64,000 nt of DNA from Gammaproteobacteria bacterium (GTDB taxonomy: Bacteria > Pseudomonadota > Gammaproteobacteria > Pseudomonadales > Azotimanducaceae): positions 62,001 through 126,000 of the forward strand of contig JAUIAV010000007.1 in the NCBI GenBank assembly GCA_030425195.1, in the 5' to 3' direction. Positions 9,253 through 18,043 of the stretch are shown one piece after another. Under the pieces are notes generated by a model. The model saw nothing but the letters and a program-made list of their open reading frames with translations. It ran no database searches and had not been told where the DNA came from. The position numbers and the translations under genes are program-made. Every line of letters starts with the position of its first letter. Positions within the stretch are counted from its first letter, which is position 1.

Positions 9253-9308
9253 GTCGTCGTCCTCCTTGGGTAAGCGAACGGCGAGTGTGGAGAAAGGCGG
9301 CCGGCGGG

Positions 9309-9980
9309 TCAACGCCACGCAAAGGCGGGCTGTTCGTAATGCGCTACCCGGGTGTCCCGTCCCAGCAGACAGACCTCGCGGAACTGATAGATCAGTGCCG
9401 CCGTCGGTGCGGCGATGTAGTCGCTGCCTACCGGCATGCGCAGAACGGGATGCTCGCTGCCGGAAAGGCTGCTGAGCATGGGTGCGTCTTCCCGCAGAAA
9501 CTCCGAGAGCGGGATGCGGTGCACGGAGGCCACCTCGTCCGGATTCGGCTCCGTATCGAGCCGGACACCACCCCAGACCACCACCGGTGACATCACGAAG
9601 CCGGATCGGGTGACGAAGTCGTCCAGGCGTCCGAGCACCTGGTCTTCTCCAATCCTCACATTGACTTCCTCGTGCATTTCCCGCAGCGCGGTCTCCACGA
9701 CGGTTTCGCCGGGATCCAGCCGTCCTCCGGGAAACGCCCACTGCCCCGCGTGCTTACGCAGAGTTGCCGCCCGCCGGGTCAGGATAAGAGCCGGTGCTTC
9801 ATTCCACGCTTCGTGGACCGGCAGACCGGGCAGATCGGCACCGAATCCGGTACCCGTCACCGTGATGGCCACCGCCGCGTGGTGCGCGTCGTCCACGTCG
9901 GCAAGCTGGACGGGAAAGGCGTCGAGCCGGGCGCGGATGCGCTCCTTCAGCGACGAGGTGAGAGTTTCCAGCGCTTCCAT
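9309..9980 (-). CDS. Nudix hydrolase, CoA-pyrophosphatase-like
   Basis: A 223-residue protein with a full Nudix box starting at G-G-R-L-D-P-G-E-T and ending R-E-M-H-E-E-V, the metal-binding helix that cleaves nucleoside diphosphate-X compounds. Preceding it is L-R-K-H-A-G-Q-W-A-F-P-G-G, close to the pattern in NudL/CoA diphosphatases. The long N-terminal part (about 100 residues before the box) also fits that subfamily. CoA or a derivative is the probable substrate, but this is inferred. It lies 56 bases upstream of the peroxiredoxin gene, same strand. Confidence 0.82.
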   Translation of the reverse strand: MEALETLTSSLKERIRARLDAFPVQLADVDDAHHAAVAITVTGTGFGADLPGLPVHEAWNEAPALILTRRAATLRKHAGQWAFPGGRLDPGETVVETALREMHEEVNVRIGEDQVLGRLDDFVTRSGFVMSPVVVWGGVRLDTEPNPDEVASVHRIPLSEFLREDAPMLSSLSGSEHPVLRMPVGSDYIAAPTAALIYQFREVCLLGRDTRVAHYEQPAFAWR

Positions 9981-10038
9981 GTCCCAAGACTGCCAAATCC
10001 GCTAACGTGCCTCAATCGGATGTCGGGATGGCAAGCAC

Positions 10039-10917
10039 GTGCGGGATGATCAGAAGGCGCTCTCGTTCGGAATTGGCGCCGTCGTGCTCTGGTCCACTGT
10101 GGCCACGGGTTTCAAACTCGGCCTGTCGGTCATGGAGCCGGTGCAGCTGCTGTTCCTCGGCAGTTGCATCTCCGCACTCGTCTTCGTACCGGCCGCGGTC
10201 CGACAGGGCTGGCCCCGGCGCCCGCTGAATCTCAAGGAAGGCCTGGTCTTTGCTCTGCTGAATCCCGTCCTCTACTACCTGGTGCTGTTCGAAGCCTACG
10301 ACCGGCTCCCCGCGCAGATTGCCCAGCCGCTCAACTACACCTGGGCTATCGTGCTCGCCCTCCTGGCCGTGCCCGTGCTCGGACAGAAACTCACGCCCCG
10401 GATGCTCTGGGGCATCGGCATCGGCTATCTGGGTGTGGTCGTCCTGCTCAGCCAGGGACGGTTCGATACCCTGCCCGATCTCGACTGGTTCGGTGTGCTG
10501 CTGGCTCTGGCTTCCACCGGGATCTGGGCGGGTTACTGGCTCTACAACGCCCGCTCCACCACGGAGCCCCATGCACTCATGGCCACCAGCTTCCTGCTGG
10601 CGGTCCCTCTGCTTGCCGTCATCTGTCTCGCGGGTTCCGGGCTCCCGACTCTGACCCTGAAGAACCTCGGTTACGGCGCCTGGGTGGGGCTCGTGGAAAT
10701 GGGCATCACGTTCCTGCTCTGGCAGCAGGCGCTGCGGTTGAGCAGCCAGGCGGCAAGGATCGGTCAGCTGATCTTTCTCTCTCCGTTCCTGTCTCTGCTC
10801 CTGATCTCATCCGTGCTGGGAGAGACCATCCACGTCACCTCCTGGCTGGGACTCGGCGTGATCGTGATCGGACTGCTGGTGACCGGGCGCCCGGATCAGG
10901 GCTTGAGCGCCCGGTAG
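10039..10917 (+). CDS. EamA/DMT family transporter
   Basis: A 292-residue inner-membrane protein with two EamA repeats of five hydrophobic helices each. Recognisable features are a first helix with A-V-V-L-W-S-T, L-N-Y-T-W-A-I in the first repeat, and L-I-F-L-S-P-F-L-S-L-L near the end of the second. The family exports amino acids and other metabolites; the substrate cannot be read from the sequence. The start is a GTG at 10039. The 3' end overlaps the convergent esterase gene by 22 bases. Confidence 0.87.
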   Translation: MRDDQKALSFGIGAVVLWSTVATGFKLGLSVMEPVQLLFLGSCISALVFVPAAVRQGWPRRPLNLKEGLVFALLNPVLYYLVLFEAYDRLPAQIAQPLNYTWAIVLALLAVPVLGQKLTPRMLWGIGIGYLGVVVLLSQGRFDTLPDLDWFGVLLALASTGIWAGYWLYNARSTTEPHALMATSFLLAVPLLAVICLAGSGLPTLTLKNLGYGAWVGLVEMGITFLLWQQALRLSSQAARIGQLIFLSPFLSLLLISSVLGETIHVTSWLGLGVIVIGLLVTGRPDQGLSAR

Positions 10918-11978
10918 AGGAACGGCAGGCTCCGGTCCATCCGGTAATCGATGCCGGAATGGGTGTCGTCGAATTCCTCGTAGCGGTGTGGGATCCCGGC
11001 CCGGGTCAGCGCGCCCGACAGCTGCCGGGTACCGAAATGGATGTGGAACTGGTCCCGCCAGCCGCAGTCGATGAAGATCGCCTTCAGCGACTTCAGCGCA
11101 CGTTTATGGTCACCCACCATGTGCACTGGATCGTGCCGCAGCCACTGCCGCCAGCGGGCTTCGATGATCTCACCCGTTTCCAGATCGAAAGGCAGGCGGA
11201 AGCCGTTGGGTGCGGAAGGCGCCGGATCGTAGCTGGCCGCCATGCAGAGGTTCATCAGCACCATCACCTCCCCACCTGAGGGCCTGTCCTTATCCCGGAA
11301 CGCTGCCAGGAAGCGCCTTACGCGACCATCGTCCAGACCGCGCTTCAACCCCGCTCTGGCGCGCTCGACATCGTAGGCACCCGCCTTCCGTTCCGGCTTC
11401 CTGTACCGGGTCAGCTCGGTGAGGGTGTTGGGCCAGTCACTGCGGTAGCAGAAATCGAAGTAGGCATCTCCCGAGTGATTGGCCACCGCGCCCCAGTGCT
11501 CCGGATAGCGCATACCCTGCACGATGGCCCCGTAGCCGCCGGAAGATTTGCCGAAGCAGCCGCGGTGGTCCCGATCGGCCAGCGTACGGAACTCGGCATC
11601 GATGAATGGAATCAGCTCCCGGGTGAGGTAGTCGGCATAGCGTCCGATGGCGCTCGAGTTGATGTACTGATTCCCTCCCAGGCTCGTGAAGCAGTCGGGG
11701 AAAACGACGATGGCGGGTCCCATCTTCCGCTCACCGATGAGCCGATCGAGCCGTTGTGGCAGATTCTCGGCGAAGTTCTGCCAGTTCGTGTGCGACCAGC
11801 CCGATCCGGTGTACCCCACCAGATCGAACAGCACGGGGAAACGGCGTCCGACCGGGCCCTGGTCATACTGAGGGGGCAGCCAGACGGGAAACCGGCGCAC
11901 GTGCGGGTCGCCGAGCGGATTTCCTTTCAGCACCCGGGATTCATGCTCGACGACGACCATCCGGCCGGCTCTGGTCAT
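10896..11978 (-). CDS. putative esterase, alpha/beta-hydrolase fold (possible ferri-siderophore esterase)
   Basis: A 360-residue alpha/beta hydrolase of the esterase-D/enterochelin-esterase-like group. The nucleophile elbow is G-K-S-S-G-G with Ser145 as the likely nucleophile; D-F-D-D-T-H-S-G near the C-terminus holds the probable catalytic His. No signal peptide is visible, so it is probably cytosolic. A GAGGAGG Shine-Dalgarno about 8 bases before the ATG at 11978 supports the start. It is divergent from a TonB-dependent siderophore receptor across a Fur-box-like site, so hydrolysis of an imported ferri-siderophore is an attractive but unproven role. A general carboxylesterase is the alternative. 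Confidence 0.78.
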   Translation of the reverse strand: MTRAGRMVVVEHESRVLKGNPLGDPHVRRFPVWLPPQYDQGPVGRRFPVLFDLVGYTGSGWSHTNWQNFAENLPQRLDRLIGERKMGPAIVVFPDCFTSLGGNQYINSSAIGRYADYLTRELIPFIDAEFRTLADRDHRGCFGKSSGGYGAIVQGMRYPEHWGAVANHSGDAYFDFCYRSDWPNTLTELTRYRKPERKAGAYDVERARAGLKRGLDDGRVRRFLAAFRDKDRPSGGEVMVLMNLCMAASYDPAPSAPNGFRLPFDLETGEIIEARWRQWLRHDPVHMVGDHKRALKSLKAIFIDCGWRDQFHIHFGTRQLSGALTRAGIPHRYEEFDDTHSGIDYRMDRSLPFLYRALKP

Positions 11979-12089
11979 TGCCTGTTCCTCCTCGGTTGAT
12001 GACGCCTACTTTAAACCGCGCTCTCCGTATTGCATCCAGCCCGGGTCGATGGCTGTTCTGCCGCGCACGTCCTTCAATGAACTATAGCT

Positions 12090-12108
12090 TGTAATAGTAA
12101 TCATTCTC
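12090..12108. promoter_or_regulatory. Fur box candidate
   Basis: The 19-base site matches 14 of 19 positions of the classical inverted-repeat Fur consensus and contains an intact AATCATT core. It lies 37 bases before the TonB receptor start and 112 bases before the divergent esterase start, so Fe2+-Fur could repress one or both genes. Confidence 0.72.
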
Positions 12109-12145
12109 ATTTAGCTTACGTCCTTTACTTGCACTGGAGAGCGCC

Positions 12146-14269
12146 ATGCGGGCGAAACTGCCTCTCGGCCTGATGTCCCTGATTTTCCTCCTCAGCCCAG
12201 CGGCCATGGCGGCGGAACCCAACGCCTCCGACGACACCATCGAAGAGATGATCGTCACTGCGACTCTGAGCCGGTTTTCCGCCACCAAGTCCAACACGCC
12301 CATCATGGAGACGGCCCGATCCATTTCCGTGGAAACCCACCAGCAGATTCTCGACCGTGGGGCGCTGAACGTCGCCGACACCTACGTCTACAAATCCGGC
12401 GTGTTCGGCGAGACCTACGGCTACGCTACCCGCGGCGACTGGGTACGGGTCCGGGGCCTGGACGTTCCGGAATACCGGGACAGCCTGCAGGGCCTGTTCG
12501 GCAACTACAACAGCACCCGGGCGGACATCTACACCGTCGAGCAGGTGGAGATCCTCAAAGGTCCTGCGTCCGTGCTTTACGGCAGGGGCTCGCCCGGGGG
12601 CCTGGTCAACATCGTCAGCAAGCTGCCGGACGAGGACGCTGGCAGCGAGCTGGTCGCCGATCTCGGCAACTACGATCGTTTCCAGATCGCCGGCGACCTC
12701 AATGGGCGGATCGGCGATTCAAAGGAGTGGCTGTTCCGGGTGATCGGCGTCTACCGCGAGAACGAATCCCAGGTGGATTACGTGAAAGAGGAGACCGTCA
12801 CCTTCGCCCCATCACTCACCTGGCGTCCGACGGAACGGACGGAGCTGACCGTGCTCGCCACCTATCAGGAAAACAACGGCGACGTGGGCGCCCAGTTCCT
12901 GCCCGTCTCCGGCACCCTGATTCCGGGGCCTGACGGACGCCGCATTCCGTCCTCCACCTACTCGGGCGAGCCGGACTTCAACTTCTACGACACCGAATCC
13001 ACTTCCGTCACTCTGCTCGGCTCACACCGGTTCAATGAAACCTGGGAGATCGAAGGCACGGCGCGGGTGACGGACAGCTCGTCCGACTACCAGCAGGCCT
13101 GGACGGCCTTCATCGGCGGCGACCGCCACGTCTACGACACCGATGGCTCTCTGTACCTGGACGGCCTGACCCCGAGGAGCTTCTATCTGGCAGAGGGCGC
13201 GTCGGACCAGGCGGCCATCGACCTGCGCAACCGGATCACCTTCTCGACCGGCAGCCTGGACCACGAGATCCTCGCCGGCGTCCACTACCAGAAAGTCGAT
13301 ACCGACACCGACTCTGCCTACAACTTTGCCATGGGCTACAACTTCTCGCCGGACCCCGCCACCTGGGACACCCGCTTCTGGCTCAACCTGTACGAACCCG
13401 TCTACGGCAACGTTCCCACCGACGCCGACCTGCTGCCCATTACCGATACGCCCGGCAGCACCACTACCGACTTCGGCCTCTACTTAAGCGATCAGATCGT
13501 CGTGAACGGCTGGCACTTCACCCTGGGGGTGAGGTTCGACGACGCCGAGACCGATACCGGATCGGCGTCTCAGAAAGACGACGAGATCAGCGCCAGCTTT
13601 GGCGTGCTCTACGAATTCGCCAACGGCTTTGCGCCGTATGCGAGCTATGCCGAGTCCTTCGAGCCGGTTGCCGGCACCGACATGATCACGGGCAGCGCTC
13701 TGAAGCCCGAGGAAGGTGAGCAGTGGGAGCTGGGCCTGAAGTACCACCACGCCGCCAGCGGATCCTATTTCACCACCGCCATTTTCGACATCGAGCAGTC
13801 CAACCTCTCGAACCCCAACGACCTTCCGAACGCGCCCTCTCAGCAGGAAGGCGTGACGGAGATTCAGGGCATCGAGTTCGAGGGTGTCCTGGTGCTCGAT
13901 GACTTCTTCATCGAGATCGCGGCCAGTCATCTCGAAACCGAGAATCCTGACGGCTATCGTCTGGCGACGGTGCCGGAGGATCAGGCCTCGATCTGGCTCG
14001 GCTACCGGCCGGAGGGCAGGTTCGCAGGTCTCAGGGCCGGCGGCGGGCTGCGCTACGTAGGCGACTCCTGGGACGGCATCGACACCCTCAAAACACCTTC
14101 CTACACGCTGGCGGACCTGATGATCGGATACGAGTTCGGCGCCTGGGACCTGGCTCTCAACGTCCGCAACCTCACCGACAAAAAATACCAGGCCACCTGT
14201 CTTGCGCGCGGCGACTGCTTCCCCGGGGAGCGGCGGACCGTGGTGGGACGGCTGAGCTTCTCCTTCTAG
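12146..14269 (+). CDS. TonB-dependent siderophore receptor
   Basis: A 707-residue outer-membrane receptor. Residues 1-22 form a signal peptide cleaved near A-M-A-A. A TonB-box-like E-E-M-I-V-T-A lies around residues 34-40. The plug domain follows with the signature V-E-Q-V-E-I-L-K-G-P-A-S-V-L-Y-G-R-G-S-P-G-G. About 500 residues of alternating beta-strands then end in L-S-F-S-F, the C-terminal aromatic signal for outer-membrane assembly. The length and the plug motif place it with FhuA/FpvA-like ferric-siderophore receptors; the ligand cannot be told. A Fur box precedes it and two membrane genes follow with almost no gap, suggesting an iron-regulated operon. Confidence 0.93.
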   Translation: MRAKLPLGLMSLIFLLSPAAMAAEPNASDDTIEEMIVTATLSRFSATKSNTPIMETARSISVETHQQILDRGALNVADTYVYKSGVFGETYGYATRGDWVRVRGLDVPEYRDSLQGLFGNYNSTRADIYTVEQVEILKGPASVLYGRGSPGGLVNIVSKLPDEDAGSELVADLGNYDRFQIAGDLNGRIGDSKEWLFRVIGVYRENESQVDYVKEETVTFAPSLTWRPTERTELTVLATYQENNGDVGAQFLPVSGTLIPGPDGRRIPSSTYSGEPDFNFYDTESTSVTLLGSHRFNETWEIEGTARVTDSSSDYQQAWTAFIGGDRHVYDTDGSLYLDGLTPRSFYLAEGASDQAAIDLRNRITFSTGSLDHEILAGVHYQKVDTDTDSAYNFAMGYNFSPDPATWDTRFWLNLYEPVYGNVPTDADLLPITDTPGSTTTDFGLYLSDQIVVNGWHFTLGVRFDDAETDTGSASQKDDEISASFGVLYEFANGFAPYASYAESFEPVAGTDMITGSALKPEEGEQWELGLKYHHAASGSYFTTAIFDIEQSNLSNPNDLPNAPSQQEGVTEIQGIEFEGVLVLDDFFIEIAASHLETENPDGYRLATVPEDQASIWLGYRPEGRFAGLRAGGGLRYVGDSWDGIDTLKTPSYTLADLMIGYEFGAWDLALNVRNLTDKKYQATCLARGDCFPGERRTVVGRLSFSF

Positions 14270-14271
14270 TC

Positions 14272-14826
14272 ATGATCTTTCTGCCGGCCTTTCTGCCGCC
14301 TTTTCTCTGCACGCTGTTCGGCACCACGCTCCTCTACCTCTCCTGGCGGCGGACGGCCCCCGACCGGCGTACGGCAAGCGGAATCGGCTGGCTTTTCCTG
14401 ATCGGCAGTCTGGCGCTGTGGGTGATCGCAGCCGGCCCGGAGTATGCACCCGTCTTCACGCTGCTCACGGTGCCGTTCGTCGCCTGGCTGTTCATCGCCT
14501 TCGGACGGCAGGATCGCGTCCGCACGACGACGACTCTGACCCGCCGGGGACTGCACGGTCCCAGCCTGCGTTCGGTGCTGTCCAACGCGGGTCTGTTCGT
14601 GGCCGCAGTGCCACTGGCAGGACTGGTCGCCAGTCTGGTGTCTGCGGCGCTCATCCGCTGGATGCCGGGACTGGACGTGGACCGCATGGTTTTCGCCGTG
14701 CTGTTCATGCCCGTACTCTGGGGCAGCTTCGCAGTCTGGATCTGCGCCGACCCGCGAAGGATGCGCGCGGTATCTCTGGTCACCGGGCTCGGCATCGTCA
14801 GCGGTCTGCTGGCATCGGTGCCCTGA
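14272..14826 (+). CDS. small membrane protein in the siderophore-receptor operon
   Basis: A 184-residue protein with about five hydrophobic segments and short polar loops. I do not recognise the family. It starts 2 bases after the receptor stop and ends 1 base before the PepSY gene, so it is almost certainly translated from the same message. Small membrane proteins in this position accompany many receptor/PepSY pairs; a helper role in iron release or reductase assembly is only a suggestion from context. Confidence 0.7.
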   Translation: MIFLPAFLPPFLCTLFGTTLLYLSWRRTAPDRRTASGIGWLFLIGSLALWVIAAGPEYAPVFTLLTVPFVAWLFIAFGRQDRVRTTTTLTRRGLHGPSLRSVLSNAGLFVAAVPLAGLVASLVSAALIRWMPGLDVDRMVFAVLFMPVLWGSFAVWICADPRRMRAVSLVTGLGIVSGLLASVP

Positions 14827-14827
14827 G

Positions 14828-16282
14828 GTGAAACCGTTTACACCCGCATCGGTGCGAAACGCACTGACGGCGCACACCTGGCTCGGACTGCTGGTGGGCG
14901 GGCTCATGTACCTCGTCTGCCTCAGCGGTGCCCTGCTCGTCTTCCTCGCCGAGCTGGAACGCTGGGAGCAACCGGCCGTATCCGAGTTCATGGAATTCGA
15001 CACCGCGGCTGCCGAACGGGCCTTCAACCAGGCGATCCTGGACCCGGACTTCGTCACCGAGCACATGTACCTGATTCTCCCGACCAGCGACGTGCCGCGG
15101 CTGCGGATCTCTTCGGAGGATGCGAGTTACTTCCTGAATGCCGACGGCAGCCGGGGGCTGGACGAGCGCAACGGTTTCTCGGAGATGCTCGTGGGGCTGC
15201 ACCTGTATCTCCACCTGCCCGAATCCTGGGGAATCGTGCTGGTGAGCAGCCTGGGCGCTCTGCTGGTGGGCCTGATCATTTCCGGCATTCTCGCCCACCC
15301 GAAGATTTTCCGGGATGCCTTCGCACTCCGTCTCGGCGGCAACCGGCTGCTCACTCAGACGGACATCCACAATCGCCTCAGCGTCTGGGGTCTGCCCTTC
15401 CACCTGCTGATTGCGGTGACCGGTGCCTACTTCGGACTGGCGCTGATCAACCTGGGCGTGCTTGCCGAGCTCGTCTACGACGGCGACCGGGAAGCGATCG
15501 TGGAAACGGTTTTCTCACCCGATCCGGAAGTGAACAGTGGCGCCGGCCCCGTCCGTATCGTCGAGCCGCTGCAGGAAATCGTGGCGCGGCATCCGGACGC
15601 GACCCCGGAGATGATCCTGGTTCATGACGCCGGAGAGGCCGGCCAGCACCTGAGCATCTCCGCCACACACGCCGGACGCCTCATCTATGCGGAGAACTAC
15701 CGTTTCGATGCGGACGGGAAATTTCTCACGACGGACGGCTACGCCGACGGGCCGGCGGGCAAACAGGTGGTGTATTCCATCTATCAGCTGCACTTCGGCT
15801 GGTTCGCCGGGATCTGGGTCAAGCTCGCCTACGGCCTGCTCGGGCTGGCGCTCGCCGTGGTGTCCACCACCGGCATCAACGCGTGGCTTGCCCGCCGTGG
15901 CGAGCTGACCGCACTGGACGACGCCTGGACCGGCTTCGTCTGGGGTACCCCGCTCGCCATCGCCGCAGCGGGCCTTGCCGAGATCGTTCTCGGTTCCTCC
16001 GGCACTCTCTGCCTCTGGCTGGTGCTGCTGGCCGCCACCGGAGCTGCGCTCGCCTGGCGGGATCCACAGACCAGCCGGCGGCGCCTTCAGCAGCTGCTGG
16101 TCGTTGTCCTCGCCGCCCTGGTGATCGGTCATGGCCTGCGCTTTCAGGAAGCTGCCCTGCGCGGCATCGGCCTGGCCGGCAACCTGGTCCTCGCCGGATT
16201 CGCGGCCGGGCTGGCAGCCTGGCTCTATCGTACCCGCCATCGAATCGCAGCGCAGGAACGGGCTGTATCGGGCAGCGTTTAG
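14828..16282 (+). CDS. PepSY-associated TM protein (ferric-siderophore reductase-like)
   Basis: A 484-residue inner-membrane protein with the PepSY-associated TM layout: a first helix starting T-A-H-T-W-L-G-L-L-V-G near residue 14, a periplasmic region of about 130 residues, helices with conserved His (H-L-Y-L-H-L-P, D-I-H-N-R-L-S-V-W-G-L-P-F-H), a second periplasmic domain, and Y-x-L-H-F-G-W-F-A-G near residue 325. These His residues resemble haem ligands in membrane reductases. Related proteins next to siderophore receptors reduce Fe3+-siderophores in the periplasm. It uses a GTG start at 14828 and is translationally close to the preceding gene. Confidence 0.85.
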   Translation: MKPFTPASVRNALTAHTWLGLLVGGLMYLVCLSGALLVFLAELERWEQPAVSEFMEFDTAAAERAFNQAILDPDFVTEHMYLILPTSDVPRLRISSEDASYFLNADGSRGLDERNGFSEMLVGLHLYLHLPESWGIVLVSSLGALLVGLIISGILAHPKIFRDAFALRLGGNRLLTQTDIHNRLSVWGLPFHLLIAVTGAYFGLALINLGVLAELVYDGDREAIVETVFSPDPEVNSGAGPVRIVEPLQEIVARHPDATPEMILVHDAGEAGQHLSISATHAGRLIYAENYRFDADGKFLTTDGYADGPAGKQVVYSIYQLHFGWFAGIWVKLAYGLLGLALAVVSTTGINAWLARRGELTALDDAWTGFVWGTPLAIAAAGLAEIVLGSSGTLCLWLVLLAATGAALAWRDPQTSRRRLQQLLVVVLAALVIGHGLRFQEAALRGIGLAGNLVLAGFAAGLAAWLYRTRHRIAAQERAVSGSV

Positions 16283-16373
16283 TCCAAGCACCCGAGCATC
16301 TTCGACCGCGTGCAGGCAATCGGTGCCTCGGCAGGTTTGATGCGCCCGCATACCTCGATTAGGCTGCCTGGCC

Positions 16374-17138
16374 ATGACGACTTTTTCCGAGAAACTCGAA
16401 GCCGGCTGGCGGGAACGGAGCATGCTGTGCGTGGGCCTGGATCCGGACCCCGAGCGCATCGACAGGGATGTGATCGATTTCTGCCGCGGCATCGTGGACG
16501 AGACAGCAGACCTGGTTTGTGCCTACAAGCCGCAGATCGCATACTTTGCCGCGCTCGGACTCGAGGACGGGCTGCGGGCTCTGATCGACTACATACACGC
16601 CACCACCGACGTACCCGTGCTGCTGGACGCCAAGCGGGGTGATATCGGGTCCACTGCGGAACGCTACGCTGCGGAGGTCTTCGAGCGCTATGGCGCTGAC
16701 GCTGCCACGGTGAATCCCCTGTTCGGATTCGAAAGCATCGAGCCCTACCTGAAGTACCAGGACCGCGGGGTGTTTCTGCTCTGCAGGAACAGCAATCCCG
16801 GAAGCGGCTGGCTCCAGTGTCATCCCGAGGACGCACCCACGTATCTGCGCGTTGCGGATGCGGCAATCGAGTGGGATGCCGGCCGTGGCAATCTGATGCT
16901 CGTCGCAGGAGCGACCTATCCGGATGATCTGGTGCAGATCCGCACACACTGCGGCGACATGCCCATTCTGGTATTGGGCGTTGGCGCTCAGGGGGCCGAT
17001 CTGTCGACAACGCTGGAGGCCGGACGGGATTCCAGAGGTCTCGGGCTCGTCGTGAGCACCTCCAGGGCTGTGCTCTATGCGGACGACCCGCGCGAGGCGG
17101 CACTCGGATTCCGGGACCGTCTGCTGAACGCGGCCTGA
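16374..17138 (+). CDS. pyrF: orotidine 5'-phosphate decarboxylase (type 2)
   Basis: Last step of UMP biosynthesis: decarboxylation of OMP. The 254-residue protein carries the type-2 OMP decarboxylase active-site motif D-A-K-R-G-D-I-G-S-T at about residues 84-93, where the Lys and Asp residues act in catalysis. C-V-G-L-D-P-D-P near the N-terminus and N-P-L-F-G-F fit the same subgroup, as does the length (type-2 enzymes are longer than the E. coli form). The gene begins 91 bases after the PepSY gene. No other pyr gene is near. Confidence 0.95.
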   Translation: MTTFSEKLEAGWRERSMLCVGLDPDPERIDRDVIDFCRGIVDETADLVCAYKPQIAYFAALGLEDGLRALIDYIHATTDVPVLLDAKRGDIGSTAERYAAEVFERYGADAATVNPLFGFESIEPYLKYQDRGVFLLCRNSNPGSGWLQCHPEDAPTYLRVADAAIEWDAGRGNLMLVAGATYPDDLVQIRTHCGDMPILVLGVGAQGADLSTTLEAGRDSRGLGLVVSTSRAVLYADDPREAALGFRDRLLNAA

Positions 17139-17167
17139 TACTCTGACATCTGAATAAGGGGAAAGCC

Positions 17168-17980
17168 ATGAGTCTCGACGGGAAGGTGGTTCTGATCACC
17201 GGTGCAGGCCGGGGTATCGGCGCGGGCATCGCCCGCTGTTTCGCCGAGCGGGGTGCGCTCGTTGCCGTCACCGATCTGGACCAGACCATGGCGGACGAGG
17301 CGGCCGCCGCGCTCGCCACGCGCGCGATCGGGCTGGAAGCCGACGCCTCGAGTCAGGCAGCCATGGGCAGCGCCTTCGACCGGGTGATCGACGAGTTCGG
17401 CAGCCTGGACGTGCTGGTCAACAATGCCGGCATCGGCGGCCTGGATCTGAGCCCGGACGAACTCACGTCCGGTGATGAGCTGGCCGGGATGACGGACGAG
17501 GAATGGGACGAGCAGCTGAGGTACAACCTGCGCACCGCTTTCGCCTCCTCGAACGCCGCCATTCCGCGCCTCGCCGATGGCGGCAGTATCGTCAACATCG
17601 CCTCCATCGCCGCGCTGTCGGGCACACCCGATCTCATGGCCTACGGCGCGGCCAAAGCGGGCGTCGTGCATCTGACCAAGTCGCTCGCACTGCAGCTGGC
17701 GCCGAGGCGTATCCGCGTGAACTGTATCTGTCCTGGGCTGCTCTGGACCCGCGCCTGGGAGCTGCTCACCGCGCGGATGCAGGCTAATCAGCCGGAGCTG
17801 TCGAACGTGCCGCAGCGTCAGATCTTCGAGACGGTCGTGGCCGAGATGACGCCGCTCGGCGGCGAGCAGACACCTGAGGACATCGGCAACCTGGCCGTGT
17901 TCTACGCCTCGGATGCCGCCCGGATGATCACCGGCCAGGCGGTCGCCGTGGACGGCGGCATCACGCTGCGGCGGGCGTAG
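17168..17980 (+). CDS. short-chain dehydrogenase/reductase
   Basis: A classical SDR of 270 residues. It shows the cofactor-binding T-G-A-G-R-G-I-G at residues 12-19, the N-N-A-G motif, the catalytic Ser in the N-I-A-S-I-A-A-L-S-G stretch, the Y-G-A-A-K active-site pair, and the C-terminal G-Q-A-V-A-V-D-G-G-I. A D-L residue pair after the second strand suggests an NAD preference. The substrate is unknown; neighbours with acyl-CoA and oxygenase functions point to a catabolic alcohol or hydroxyacyl substrate. A near-consensus AGGGGA Shine-Dalgarno lies 7-8 bases before the ATG. Confidence 0.9.
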   Translation: MSLDGKVVLITGAGRGIGAGIARCFAERGALVAVTDLDQTMADEAAAALATRAIGLEADASSQAAMGSAFDRVIDEFGSLDVLVNNAGIGGLDLSPDELTSGDELAGMTDEEWDEQLRYNLRTAFASSNAAIPRLADGGSIVNIASIAALSGTPDLMAYGAAKAGVVHLTKSLALQLAPRRIRVNCICPGLLWTRAWELLTARMQANQPELSNVPQRQIFETVVAEMTPLGGEQTPEDIGNLAVFYASDAARMITGQAVAVDGGITLRRA

Positions 17981-17988
17981 CCCTCCCG

Positions 17989-18039
17989 CTACGGCAGTAC
18001 GCCTCCTGCCTACGGCAGTACGCCTCCTGCCTACGGCAG
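17989..18039. repeat. 21-base tandem repeat, about 2.4 copies
   Basis: A 21-base unit starts at 17989, repeats exactly at 18010, and a partial third copy starts at 18031. It fills the spacer between two convergent genes and runs into the stop codon of the ThDP enzyme. Slippage at this site could vary copy number. Confidence 0.85.
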
Positions 18040-18043
18040 GAGG
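18023..18043. terminator. perfect 9-bp hairpin, possible bidirectional terminator
   Basis: CCTCCTGCC (18023-18031) and GGCAGGAGG (18035-18043) form a perfect 9-base stem with a 3-base loop. It lies between convergent genes and overlaps the stop codon at 18031-18033. There is no T tract on either side, so classic Rho-independent termination is doubtful. Confidence 0.4.

Noticed and set aside
17989-18039. CRISPR-like short repeats
   Set aside because: The 21-base units are directly adjacent with no spacers and number only about 2.4.
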